Assembly (NCBI GenBank): GCA_029747585.1
Contig: JAPEVF010000644.1
Coordinates: forward strand, 1-26,106
Reading direction: 5' to 3'
DNA: 26,106 nucleotides
Source: Pleurotus djamor
Lineage: Eukaryota > Basidiomycota > Agaricomycetes > Agaricales > Pleurotaceae
The notes under the pieces are model-generated. The model ran no database searches, was not told the origin of the DNA, and was given only the letters and a program-made list of their open reading frames with translations. Below, piece after piece: positions 1 to 10,623 of this stretch (position 1 is the first letter of the stretch; the number at the start of each line of letters is the position of its first letter). Made by a program: the position numbers and the translations under genes.

Positions 1-1
1 C

Positions 2-853
2 GGGGAGAAAGGGTACATCGCGCCTCCGCTACCGAAGGGCGAGATTTTGGGTGGGGTCAAGGGTGTCCTGGATAGTGACGTCCTACGACTGCGCCCACGC
101 ATTGCCGGCCTGGAAAGGGGGATGGCGGCGGCTATGGGAGGGAGCATGGGGATGTTCTCACCAGACATTGTGTCGATTTACGGTCCTGGTGTACGGCGGA
201 CGGACTCTACTGGTGTGGAGAAAGTCCAGATATTGGATAAGGAGTATACGCTGGACTCGCTAGGTCTTTCGTATGGGCCCAAGATAACGGAGAACCTCAT
301 CGACGCGATATTCAATCCTCTACCGACTACGGATAAAGATAAGGAGGGGCCGTTCACGTATTATGTCGATCCAAACTCAATTTCGACATCGACGGAGGAC
401 GAAACAGTTTCACCGTCACCTTCATCACCATCTAGTGAATCCAACAGTAATGACCGGATATCCCGAACAAGTCATCCAGCACATGCCGATAGTGTTTCGG
501 TTTATTCCACCGAAAGTAGTGCGAGTGAATCTCATCGTTCGCACCGTTCACATCAATCCACCACATCCACCCACTCGAGTTTAGGGATTGGGTTGGGTGT
601 GGGGTTGCCTAGTGTTGGTGGGATGAGTGTCAGCGAACAGAGGCGCGGGTCGGGAGAGAGTTATAATTCGAGTGATGGAGGTGTCGCGGAGCCGGTTGGA
701 CGTATGAAGGGGTGGTGGAGGAAACTTGGACATGGCCATACCCATGAACATCAAGTTCCTGATGCTGGAGCCTCGTCGATGGATAGGCAAGACACCATCA
801 TGCCCACTATCGTGCCGAGCCCATCGATGCCTGCTATTAGCATTACGACGTGA
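2..853 (+). CDS. C-terminal part of an unrecognised Ser-rich protein (5' end outside window)
   Basis: The frame is open from base 2 to the TGA at 851-853, giving 283 residues with no start visible, so the gene begins upstream of the window. The first third, about 110 residues, looks folded. It has hydrophobic and Gly-rich segments such as GLERGMAAAMGGSMGM and a stretch around DSLGLSYGPKITENLIDAIF. After that it becomes low complexity: an acidic and Ser/Pro-rich linker, a Ser/His/Arg-rich stretch, a Gly-rich patch (GIGLGVGLPSVGG) and a Trp/Lys patch (MKGWWRKLG) followed by alternating His. I do not recognise the family. The tail is probably disordered and could carry phosphorylation sites. It converges on the bL28m gene, with 220 bases between the two stop codons. 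That this is real coding sequence is likely from the long biased frame; the function is unknown. Confidence 0.7.
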   Translation, partial: GEKGYIAPPLPKGEILGGVKGVLDSDVLRLRPRIAGLERGMAAAMGGSMGMFSPDIVSIYGPGVRRTDSTGVEKVQILDKEYTLDSLGLSYGPKITENLIDAIFNPLPTTDKDKEGPFTYYVDPNSISTSTEDETVSPSPSSPSSESNSNDRISRTSHPAHADSVSVYSTESSASESHRSHRSHQSTTSTHSSLGIGLGVGLPSVGGMSVSEQRRGSGESYNSSDGGVAEPVGRMKGWWRKLGHGHTHEHQVPDAGASSMDRQDTIMPTIVPSPSMPAISITT

Positions 854-1073
854 ATTCGTCGTAGTTCCCGTTCCGTCCCATCCTCAGCGACACCTTACTC
901 ACCTTTACATACACACGTACGCTAACTCACCACGAACTAATTACATTTTGGTTAGATTTATTTATTTTAGGGCATTGGAATGTTATTCATCCATCTAATT
1001 ACTGAGGTTCATGGGTACAATGAACATCGTAGGATAGTGATATGAGCGCGAGAATTACGGCGCGAACAAGGAA
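854..1073. other. Convergent 3' intergenic region
   Basis: These 220 bases lie between the stop codons of the Ser-rich gene (+) and bL28m (-). They should hold both 3' untranslated regions. AT-rich patches around 940-1000 could contain poly(A) signals, but I see no gene or repeat. Confidence 0.6.
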
Positions 1074-2071
1074 TTATGCTCGCGGTTGGCGTTTCGCCTC
1101 CTTGCTCTGCAGGTACGCGATCGTCGTAAGTGCACTGAGAGTCATTCAATTGATCATTAGAAAGGGCCAACAAGACACAAACGACGGAACGTACTCGGAT
1201 TTTGTTACCACCCGCTGTGCTTCCAACCTCACACGTCTCGCATCCTCAAGAGTGGGGCGACGACCAAGTAGGAACTCTTCATGCTCACGCTGGGCGTTCT
1301 CAGTTGCATGAGATAGCTGAGTTTTCAGTCGTTCGGCCATGGTGATGTGTTTTGAGGAATGCTTTCGCTTTTGCTTCTTGGGAGAAGTTTCAAGGGGGGC
1401 GGCGGTAGTTGAGGGTGAAGGAGTGGTGGTGGTAGTCGCCATGTCTAGATATTGTTCTGGCAGACTCTCCAATATGAGTCTTTCGGTGGGTTCTTCGCCA
1501 GCTAGTGCTGTTTCAAGCGTCACCGAATCGAGAGACTCAGTCTTCTTCAGTTCCAAGGCAGGGAGCTCGGACTCGGATGCTTCAACGGATTCCGCGGTGG
1601 TTTGGCTTTCCGCCGGGGGCTGGCTGGTACTCGATGCAGAGGGAGAAGCAGCCTCGACTGTTTGACGCCCTTCAAGCCGTTTCTCCGCTAGTCTTTGCTG
1701 AACGAGGAGGCGCACGCGCATACCCTCCCAAGCAAGAAGGTCCGCACGGGTATTCAGGACATAATTATCCAACCCGCCATACTGAGTCCCCAATTCAAAG
1801 CTTTAGAGCCAGAGATATCAATCTAAAACACGAAACACACCTTCTTGATCGTCTTCAACGCCCTCGTCGTCATCTTCAACCTCACTTCCTGTCCCAAAGT
1901 CTCCGAAAAGAGGTACTTTTGCTGGACGTTAGGAAGCCATGTCCGACGGGTTTTGTGTTTGGAGAAGGGGACGTTGTTGCCGTATTGTTTCGATTTCCCT
2001 TGGAAGAGGCCGAACTGGGCACGTTTGAAGGGACCCGAGAGGGCGTCGAGGACGGGCGAGGAAGGGAACAT
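1074..2071 (-). CDS. MRPL24: Mitochondrial large-subunit ribosomal protein bL28m
   Basis: This is the mitochondrial homologue of bacterial L28 (yeast MRPL24), a structural protein of the mitoribosome large subunit. Exons on the minus strand are 2071-1841, 1781-1195 and 1134-1074, with introns GTGTGT..CAG and GTACGT..CAG; all phases agree and give 292 residues. The L28 core is at residues 10-100: a Gly-Lys-rich start, then NNVPFSKHKTRRTWLPNVQ, then a basic strand and YGGLDNYVLNTRADLL across the first splice junction. The N-terminus (MFPSSPVLDALSGPFKRAQ) is short and basic, as in mitochondrial targeting peptides. The C-terminal extension is Ser/Thr/Ala/Glu-rich with a KKQKRKHSSK patch, longer than bacterial L28 as is usual in fungi. 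The start at 2071 is chosen because the frame upstream of that Met is not L28-like. The last exon is inferred from a strong donor, branch site and acceptor. The gene is divergent from FunK1 copy 1. Confidence 0.92.
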
Positions 2072-2474
2072 GAAGGGCGCTTGACGTTTGCTGAATTCGA
2101 CAAGAATGGAATGAAGGCAAGCGCTCGCCCCTCGTAGCCCCTCGCACCCCCGTACACGCCCACGTGCCATGTGGCACTTACTTACCGGTTCCAAACCGGT
2201 TCGGTGTCAAGCTTCGACCTTTCAACTGTGACTCGTCCCTTTCCTTCTGCCCACCACCACTCAGTCTTCGCGTTTTCCGCTTTCATACCTTCATCGGGAA
2301 ACTCTTTGAGCTCAAACCCATCGACCCATTCACCTGGACCAAATCAGGCAGTAGAAAACTAATTACTCTAGACTCAACCACGCAGTGGCTATTTGCGGCA
2401 TTGCACTAGTCATATAAATTAGTGAGGCGCTTGCTGGCCGTGCTCCCTTAATATTTTCTTCCGCTAACTTCATC
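2072..2474. promoter_or_regulatory. Divergent promoter of bL28m and FunK1 copy 1
   Basis: About 400 bases separate the two start codons. The FunK1 side shares blocks with the promoter of copy 2: CACGTG at 2161-2166, ACTTACTTACCGGTT at 2176-2190, a C/T-rich block with TTTCCTTCTGCCCACCACCA near 2240-2260, AACCACGCAGTGGC near 2377-2392, and TATAAAT at 2413-2419, which is 62 bases before the ATG. The TATA position supports the first ATG at 2475. Conservation is seen directly; binding factors are not known. Confidence 0.65.
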
Positions 2475-4394
2475 ATGGCCTCTAACTCTAGGAGGACACC
2501 CGCAGTCACTGACGAGCTCACCAGCACACCTGAAACCCAGCCTCAGGTCAACGCCGAAGCTACCAAGCGCACACCCACCGTGGTCAGAGCCAACGGGACC
2601 ATAGCTTTCTCTACCAATCAACTAACCGCATCATTCAATCAGATAATCATGTCCGACGAAACTAAGGTCTACTGGATTGGACCGTGTCCCGTCTGGGAGT
2701 TCAGGGGCTCTTGCATCCTTGTCGCGGACAGCCACTCAGACCGCGATGAAGCTGTGCCCTTTGAGGCCACCGTTGAAAAGCGACTGAAGACTCGAAGCCA
2801 ACTTGTGACGTACCTTGCAGGGATGGCCGCTCGTCAACACCGCACGCACATCTTCATGGTGTTCGTAATCCATTCTTACGCTCGCCTCATCCGCTGGGAC
2901 CGTGCAGGGATTGTAGTCAGCGACAAGTTCAAATACGTCGAGGACTGCTCCGAATTGTCCGACTTCTTCCGCTATAGTCAACTCAGCAAGGGTGTTGAAG
3001 GCTACGATGGAACTGCAAAGTTGGCGAGCAAGGAGGAAGCAAACCACGCGCACACGTATCTTGCCGAGTGGGCACCCGTCGAAATGGAACGCGAGGCTTA
3101 CAAAATCCAGGTTCCATCCAAGTCTCCTGATGGCAACACCACAATGCGGAGCCTCCTTGTCGGGGCTCCTCTCGATGAAGCAGCTTCGCCTCTGGGTCGT
3201 AGTGGAACGAAGGGATGGCCGGTGCTGGTGGTCAAGGAGGGTAAACCCATTGGCACGGTCCCCGTTTTCTTGCAGGAGCAGTGGCGCGGAAAAGACGCGA
3301 CGGAGGGGATGGAGACGTTGGGTTTGTTAAACGACAAAAATGAACACGTTCCAACTCTTGTTTTTGGCCGCGATTCAGCAGACGAACTCCAGAAGACGGC
3401 TCCCCATGAATGCACCGACAAATCTTGGGGGACCATTTGCGATGACTCCAAGTTAGTGAAGAAGATCGAGACGCGGATCCATTTGAGGTTGGTCACAAAA
3501 GAAACTGGGAGACCTCTCGAAACCTTTGCATCCTCGCGCGAGATGATGAAAGTCATATACGATGCTTTCAAAGGTATTTTCCCAGCTTAATCATTGTCTT
3601 ACTTGATACTGATCTCATGTCAGGTCACCAGCAGGCTTACAATTTATGCAACGACCACCACCCGGACGTTAGTGTGGGGAACACCCTGTTCCTCAGTAAC
3701 GGAGATGGCTTTCTGAATGATTGGGACCTTGCCATTCGACACGACGAGTCAGGATCACCTTGTAACGGCGGGCGGGCTGTGAGCTCTGAAACTCTCCCTC
3801 ATTTAAAGGTCTTTGTGCTGACTATGTCTATAGGGTATTTGGCCATTCATGTCCGGCGACCTTTCTTCTAGACCACACAAGCTGCATACGGTGCGGGACG
3901 ACCTCGAATCCTTCTTCTGGGTCGTCCTGTTCTACGGTCTCCATTATGTCCCACATACCCTCAGCGGTCAGAAAAAGCTCGACGATGTAATCTATCATAT
4001 CTTTCACCATTACTTCATCGACGATGGCGTGGTTTGCGGCGCGGGCGGTAAAGAAGGACTGTTCAATAACACCGTTCTTGAATTCACTCCTCGGAATCCT
4101 TACACACCGGAACCCTTCGAGTTTGTCCACTCTCTACCCCTGACGAACTACATCTACGACGCGCGAGCCCTTTTTTTCCAATGGCAAGCTGAGACGACAC
4201 GCGCTAGAACTTCAAGATCCCTCCCAAGCGTGTACCGCACGGCACTGTGGTACGCTGACCCCCTTTCCAAAACGCACGACGACGTCAAGCACCTCTTTGA
4301 GGAAGCGTTATCTGAGAAAAGTGTTTGGCCGATGCATGATCAGGCCATACTCCAACTTGCCACACCGAGGCCAGTTCTAAATACTACCCAATAA
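2475..4394 (+). CDS. FunK1-family protein kinase-like protein, copy 1 (probable pseudokinase)
   Basis: This belongs to the fungal-specific FunK1 kinase family, expanded in multicellular fungi; substrates are unknown. Exons 2475-3573, 3624-3778 and 3834-4394 give 604 residues, with introns at the same positions as the other copies. The kinase-like fold is recognisable: RIHLRLVTKE, the catalytic loop, LNDWDLAI (the DxD form of DFG used in this family) and HKLHTVRDDLESFFWVVLF. Key residues are damaged. The beta-3 lysine of the other copies (VKEQWRGKD) is Gln267, and the HRD motif reads H379-P380-D381, although the Asp and Asn386 remain. About 110 N-terminal residues and the first intron of copy 2 are missing by an in-frame deletion after YWIGPCPVWEF. 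The C-terminus ends in NTTQ, short of the basic tail seen in copies 2 and 4. An alternative start at 2649 matches the start of copies 3 and 4. The open frame is certain; loss of catalysis is inferred. Confidence 0.88.
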
Positions 4395-5746
4395 GCGCAA
4401 AGCGGCCGTAAAAGCTCAAGGAAAGCGCGAATTGATGGATATTCCTCTTCGTAAATGTACCCCCTTCGTGTCTCATTTCATTTTTATCGTTCTTATGACG
4501 TCTGTCACTTGTTATATGTATTTGCCTCTCTCGAGTCTCTATTATATCGTTTTGTCCTTAATGACTAGTGAAGCCCCATTGAAGACCTATTGAGACGTTA
4601 CAACTTACCACTGCCACGCCGGACATTGTCCACACGGCCAAATTTCTTCGCATGGCTGGGTTTTCTTGACCGTTGGTCCTATCGCTCACACTCATACTCA
4701 TTCATAGCCATTTACTCAAGGCTAATACAGCGCAATGAATGGTGGAATTGACGACGCGGAGGTGGATTCAAGCTTTCGGCGAACCCTGCGCTTTCCACTT
4801 TGGCGATCAGACTTGGTCTCTTCACACCACCCATTGAGACAAAAGCTAATGATCCTCACTTCTCTTTCCTTTCTTCACTAGTGTCTTTGACGTGTCTCCG
4901 CAGAGGTCGTCACTCTTCTGGGGCTGGACAGCTGCGGTGTTTTTGTTCGCGATGAATGGGTGGAGAATAAGCATCTACTTGGCCTGAATGTGGGAGCGTG
5001 GAGTGACATTCGGGTCCTATGTTGAGACGGACTGTGCTGATGACTATTCTAATGTTGCTCTCGGGTACTGACTGCCTTGACATGTTCCTTTGAGTGTTGA
5101 ATGAATCTTTGTTGCATAGCGTGTATGTGTGAAATTTGGAATGCTCTTCGGTAGTAGCGCTATAAGCAGCGGAATGACGAACTGAGTACTTGAGCGCGAG
5201 CATTAAGCTTGTCACATTCGGAAAACCGAGGCTGCTAAGGACGCCCTCGTCGCTGAAGGAAAGTGATGTAACTTCTGAATACCTTAGACTTGGACCAATC
5301 CAGGACATGATGTTAGCTGATGGAATGCTGGGGCACATCTTCCGTGCGACGAGTGCCAAGTTAAGGGTCTTTACTGCTCGATATCCATGGGAGTAGGAGT
5401 CAACATCGAGGTCTCCTATCCGCAGTTAGAAAGTACGCGCCCACGTGTCGTGTGGCGCGCTCCAACTTACTTACCGGTTCGGTGTGTCTTTATTCGTCGA
5501 ACAATGGTCGGAGTTTCAACTGTCGTCCCTTTCTTTCTGCCCACCACCATCCATTGCGTTTCGCGTTTTCCATACCTTAATCGGGCAACCTTCGAGCTCC
5601 AACCCATTGTTCTGTACCAAATTAGGCAGTAGAACTTCAACCACCCTCATCATAACCACGCAGTGGCCTTTTGTGGCATTGCTCTAGTCATATAAATTGG
5701 TGAGGTGCTAGTTCCGTTTCTCTGACTATCTTCTTCCGCTAACATC
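4395..5746. other. Intergenic region between FunK1 copies 1 and 2, with the copy 2 promoter
   Basis: The first 170 bases or so look like the 3' region of copy 1; ACCCCCTTCGTG here has a counterpart just after the copy 2 stop. From about 4560 to 5430 I see nothing I can name. There is an open frame of 149 codons on the minus strand (4910-5359), but it has no recognisable motif. From about 5430 the sequence becomes the FunK1 promoter block, described separately. Confidence 0.5.
5430..5746 (+). promoter_or_regulatory. Promoter of FunK1 copy 2
   Basis: This block is clearly homologous to the promoter of copy 1: CACGTG at 5442-5447, ACTTACTTACCGGTT at 5465-5479, the TTTCTTTCTGCCCACCACCA block near 5530-5550, AACCACGCAGTGGC near 5655-5670, and TATAAAT at 5691-5697, 56 bases before the ATG. 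The conserved order and spacing show that the duplicated unit carried its own control region. Confidence 0.7.
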
Positions 5747-8101
5747 ATGACCTCCCACTCTGAAAGGACTCCGCCGCCCAATCCACCTGCCGTCGACGAG
5801 CTCACCAACACACCGATCGTCCAGGTCAAAGCCGAGTTTCCTCAACGTACTCCCGCTACGCATCGGGCAAGTGGTTACAAGCATCTGTCTACCAATCAAC
5901 TACCCGCAGAACAAAATCAAGATAGTATGGCTGATGAAACGAAGGGCTACTGGATTGGACCATGCCCTGTTCAAGGGTTTGCAACCACCTTCCTCGATAC
6001 GGAGGAGACCCAAGGGAAACCCAAGGTCTCCAACAAATACTTCGCCCCGAAGAAAGTCAAGATTCGAAAAGAAGCAGATCTGTACAAAGCATTTGTGAGC
6101 TGCTCCTTTCACGCTCATGTTTCTTGGCTCACCTTCGTCAAATAGGACAAGTTTGTCAATGGTAGGAAGCTCGCACCAGGCTTCGAACTCGTCGACACCT
6201 CCAATGCCCTTGACCCAAATTCCCGACCTGGCTCCCAAATCCGACCGGATGGAAATCTCTATCCGAAGGGTACTATCAAGGACGGCCATCGTAATCAAAT
6301 GGACAAAGCCTCGATGGCCTGTGAATTCAAACTTGGGCACCACCACGACATTCTTGTTGTTGATGGTGACCGATCCCTTCACGACCCTCTCGCACCCCTT
6401 GAAGCTACCGCTGAGGAACGTAGACGCAATCGAGGACAGATCGTATCCTACCTTGTGGAGATGGCGGCGCGTCAGCACCGCACCCATATCTTCATGCTTT
6501 TTGTCTTCCACCCCTACGCTCGCTTCATCCGTTGGGACCGATCGGGCATCATAGTGACCGATAGATTCGATTATGTCAAAGATTGCTCGCCTTTGGTGGA
6601 TTTCTTCTGGCGCTACAGCCAGCTCACCTCAGCCCAGCGGGGCTACGATACCACCGTCGAATTGGCCACCACAGCCGAAACGAAGCACGCCCACAAATAC
6701 CTTGCCGAATGGGCTCCCCGCGATGGCGTGCACCGAGACGTCTACAAGGTTCAAGTCCCCAGCGGCTCCGGATACAGGAGCTTCCTTGTGTGGGGCGCCC
6801 TCGCTGAACCAGCGTCGCCCCTGGGCCGTGGCACAAAAGGTTGGCCCGCGTTGGAGGTCAAGGCAGGACCCAAAGGCCCACAGTTGAGCACGAAACCCGT
6901 ATTTGTGAAGGAACAATGGCGCGGGAAGGATGTCTCGAAGGAGGCCACGACTTTGAAGCTGTTGAACGACAACGGGGTGGAACACGTTCCTACTCTAGTT
7001 TGTGGGGGCGACATCTCGGGCGACTTCCAGACGACTTTGTCTCACGAGTACGCCGAGGCGAACTGGAGAGTTGTATCAAAGGATAAGGACCAGGTGAAGA
7101 AGATTGAGACACGCATCCATGTAAGACTAGCAACAGCTGAGGTCGGAACTCCTCTCGAATTATTCAAGTCCACACACGAGATGTTGGCTGCCGTCCATTA
7201 CGCTTTCATAGGTACGTGTGCATCATTTAGCTCGTCTTATCTTGTCTGACCACGTCCCATGATCTGTTTCCAGGGCATATGCAAGCGTACAACAAATGTG
7301 GACTCCTGCATCGAGACGTTAGCGGAGGAAACATCCTCATCCTTCCCGGCAAGAAGGGCTTACTGAATGATTGGGACCTTGCCATCCTAATCAACGAGAT
7401 ACAAGATGCTCGCACTGGAGAACGAACGGCGAGTTTCCTCTCATTCTTATATCCATTCCGGCATACTAAATCTCTTTCTTTAGGGAACTTGGCCGTTTAT
7501 GTCAGTAGCACTACTGCAAAGCCCGCATAAGCTGCACACCGTGCGCGACGACCTGGAATCCTTCATTTGGGTCGTTCTTTTTCACGGACTTCTCTACGCT
7601 GAAAGCACTGAAAGCAATGCCCCAAGCATTCTCGCGCAGAGAGTTCGCAACATCTTTCATCAATACACCAATGAAGCTCCTCTACCTACAGGGGGTGCCT
7701 TCAAGGTCACGCTCCTCGACGGCAGCATCTTCCCTTTTGTTCGAGAGTTCGACGGAAAATTCCAATTCAAAAAGTCTCCTTCCCTGACCGCCTTCATCTA
7801 TGACGCAATCGATGCACTCGCAACATGGAGACTCGAAACAACCCTGCTTACGCGAGGCAAACTTCATAAGGATAAGGATGCCCTGTGGCATGCTGATCCC
7901 CTTCAGAAGACGCACAACGACCTCAAGGAACTCTTTGAGCGGGCTCTCGCCGAAAATACCCCATGGCCATCCGATGATGCAGCTGAATATCAACTTGACG
8001 GCTCCAGATCAGCTGGTCATCGTATATCCACCAAGCGGAAAGTAACAGAACCTTTGGATGCTGGCAGCTCGAAGAAGCCGAAAAGGAGTAGTGCCAATTA
8101 A
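5747..8101 (+). CDS. FunK1-family protein kinase, copy 2 (apparently intact)
   Basis: This is the only copy here with a full-length frame and all expected kinase residues. Exons 5747-6094, 6146-7211, 7274-7428 and 7484-8101 give 728 residues. The N-terminal part includes YWIGPCPV and a conserved block ending in RQHRTHIFMLFVFHPYARF. It is followed by the kinase-like domain: Lys371 in VFVKEQWRGKD, HRDVSGGN with Asp486 and Asn491, LNDWDLAI with Asp504, then TGTWPFMS and KLHTVRDDLESFIWVVLF. The C-terminus carries two basic clusters (TKRK and KKPKRSS) that resemble a bipartite nuclear signal. The third intron needs a GC-AG splice (GCGAGT at 7429), where copies 1 and 3 have GTGAGC at the same place. 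Kinase activity and targets are not known for this gene. Family assignment is strong; the nuclear location is inferred from the tail. Confidence 0.92.
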
Positions 8102-8486
8102 TACCCCTTCGTGAAAAGACTTCCTTTAGTTCACTTACATTGTCTTCCTTGTCCTGGCCCTATGCTCTGAACCTCATATTTCGTAGATTAATCCTATATC
8201 ATGTTTCACTAAATTTCGACTGTCCATTAACCGATTTCATGTGCCCGTTCTCTTGGGTAGCCTCCCGGTGTGCCGGTGTGCTGACGCTCGAGTAGTATCC
8301 TGCCCATCCGAAACACATATTCGTCCCTATCCAGAGATAGAAGGTACACGCCCGTGTGCCGTCAATTTACTTACCAGTGGCGGACTTCGAAAACCCGATC
8401 TTGTCCACAGGCCAACCACAAGCATTTCGCTGCTTCCGAAACTTACAGCACGTCCTCTCTCATTCTCAGGGAATAACTAGTACGTC
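8102..8486 (+). promoter_or_regulatory. 3' region of copy 2 and promoter of FunK1 copy 3
   Basis: The block from about 8340 holds TACACGCCCGTGTG and TTTACTTACCAGT (about 8367-8379), matching elements upstream of copy 4 and, less closely, copies 1 and 2. CACAAGCAT near 8415 and ACAGCACGTCCT near 8448 also recur upstream of copy 4 on the other strand. No TATAAAT-like box comparable with copies 1 and 2 is evident. Confidence 0.5.
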
Positions 8487-10623
8487 ATGTCTGACGATGC
8501 ACTCTGGATTGGACCATGCCCTGTGGAAGAATTCTTGACAACATTCCTGGACACCCATGTACCAGCCACGGACGCAAAGCCTCGAATCACCCCCAGGTTC
8601 TTTGCATCACAAAATATTAGTAGAGAAGAGCACGTACGCACAGCGTTTGTGAGTAATTCATACATTGTGTCAAGGTGCATCATGCATCTGAGTAATACTT
8701 CACAGGGAGAGTTCATCAACGACAGGAAGGTTGCACCTGGCTTCGAACTCGTTGATACGTCCGCTAGCCACGACCCTAACTCCCATTCCGACTCTCAGGT
8801 AAAGCCTGGAGGCAATCTATACCGAACGGGCGTCACCGCGGGCCGTCATCGCAACCAAATGGACAAGGTATGCCTACTCTGCGAGTTCAAGCTTGGGGAA
8901 TCCAATGATATCTTTGTCGTTGATGACGTTGATGGGGAATCTTCTGACTATCTTGATGAAGATGACGATGCATCATCGGAAGCCACCGCTAACGACCTCC
9001 GAGAACGCAACAAAGCCCAAATTGTTGCATGTCTTGTCGAGATGGCTGCCCGCCAACACCGCACCCATATCTTCATGCTCTTCGTCTTCCATCCCTAGGA
9101 TTCCCTACGCTCGGCTCATCCGCTGGGATCGATCTAGTATCATTATAACAGAAAAGTTCAGCTATGTTGACAACTGCTCACTCATGGTGGATTTCTTTTG
9201 GCGTTTCAGTCAAGTCAGCGAAGCTCAACGTGGCTGCGACACGACAGTCATCTTGGCGAGTAAGGAAGAAGCGACACATACTCGCAAGTGCCTGTTCGCC
9301 TGGGCCCCCCTCGATGGGGTATATCGCGACGTTTATAAGATTTACGTCCCAAGCGAAGGGTCTGAACCCCGATGCTTCCTGGTTTGGGGCGCCCTTGCGG
9401 AGCCATCCTCGCTTTTTGGTCGTGGCACGAAAGGATGGCCTGCATTGGAAGTCAAGGCGGGTAAACTCATCTAAACGGTCCCCGTATTCCTGAAGGAGCA
9501 GTGGCGCGGAAAGGATGCCAAGGAGGAGGTGGAGACGTTGAAATTGTTGAACGACAAAGGGGTTAAATTCGTCCCTACTCTTGTTTGTGGGGGTGGTATA
9601 TCAGGCGACTTCCAGACGACCGTCGTCCACGAGTATGCGGACAAAACATGGAGAAGTGCTTTCAAGGACCCAGAGTTGGTGAAGAAGATCGAGACGCGGA
9701 TCCATGTGAGGTTGGTCACAAAAGAGGTTGGGAGACCTCTCGAGACATTCGGATCCTCGTTTGAGATGATGAAAGTTATATACGATGCCTTCAAAGGTAT
9801 TTTCTCCCGCTTGCTGAATATTCAACATGATGCTGACTTCATACCAGGTCACAAGCAGGCCTACAAGTTATGCAATCTTCTCCACCGGGATATCAGTGGA
9901 GGGAACATCTTGATCCTTGAAAACGGAGATGGCTTGCTGAATGATTGGGATCTTGCCATCCGACTTGATGAATCAGGATCAGCTCCTGCTGGTGAACGGA
10001 CTGTGAGCCTTCCTATCTCTTCTCTGTTGGAAGTAATCATCTAATCATGTCCTTAGGGTACTTGGCTGTTTATGTCCTACGACCTACTTGCGAACCCAAA
10101 CAAGTTGCACACAGTGCGGGATGACCTTGAATCCTTCTTCTGGGTTGTCCTTTTCTACGGTCTTCATTATATCTCACACACTCTGAGCGGCCGGAGAACG
10201 CTCGACGATAAGATCTACCAGATCTTTCACCATTGCACCAGGGAAGATGGTGTTGCGCATGGAGGCGTTTACAAAAGGAATCTATTCGGAAGCCCCACCG
10301 TTCTCCATCTCACTCCAAAGACTCTGAGCCACCCCAACCCTCTCGAATTCACCTACTCTTCACCGTTGACAAAGTTTCTTCGCACCGCGCGGTCTCTCCT
10401 CCGCTCCTGGAAAATCGAAACCGAGACCGCGATTGAGTCACCCCCAGAGCTAGAAACCCCACAGTGGGCCGCTGATCCCCTGTTCAAGAAACATGAAGAT
10501 ATCGAACAACTTTATGATACTGCCACGGGTGGCAGAAGCGCTTGGCCTTCAAACGATAAAGCTGAATACCAACTGGCATCGTGGAAGCCAACTGGCTTCA
10601 GGATACCAAGCGCAAATCGGTAG
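8487..10623 (+). pseudogene. FunK1-family kinase pseudogene, copy 3
   Basis: The exons match the other copies in place and length: 8487-8648, 8706-9796, 9848-10002 (155 bases, as in all four copies) and 10057-10623. Three lesions break it. First, after FMLFVFHP a 10-base insertion (about 9097-9106) creates a TAG and shifts the frame; without it the sequence continues as YARLIRWDRS. Second, a TAA at 9472-9474 sits where copy 1 has Gly in GKPIGTVPVF. Third, about 4 bases are missing near 10605, so the frame stops at 10623 while the lost basic tail (TKRK..SSKRAKKK) stays readable in another frame to a TGA at 10671-10673. Catalytic motifs remain: LKEQWRGKD, HRDISGGN, LNDWDLAI. The protein starts at MSDDALWIGPCPVEEF, without the 60-residue extension of copies 1 and 2. 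The front half resembles copy 4 and the back half copy 1. Confidence 0.9.

Noticed and set aside
1505..2137. Open frame of 210 codons on the plus strand
   Set aside because: It is antisense to bL28m, whose three exons carry clear L28 motifs.
4910..5359. Open frame of 149 codons on the minus strand between FunK1 copies 1 and 2
   Set aside because: No recognisable motif, domain or splice context; length is possible by chance, so it is not called as a gene.
9097..9106. The 10-base insertion in FunK1 copy 3 read as an intron
   Set aside because: Far too short to be spliced and without GT-AG ends; treated as a true insertion.
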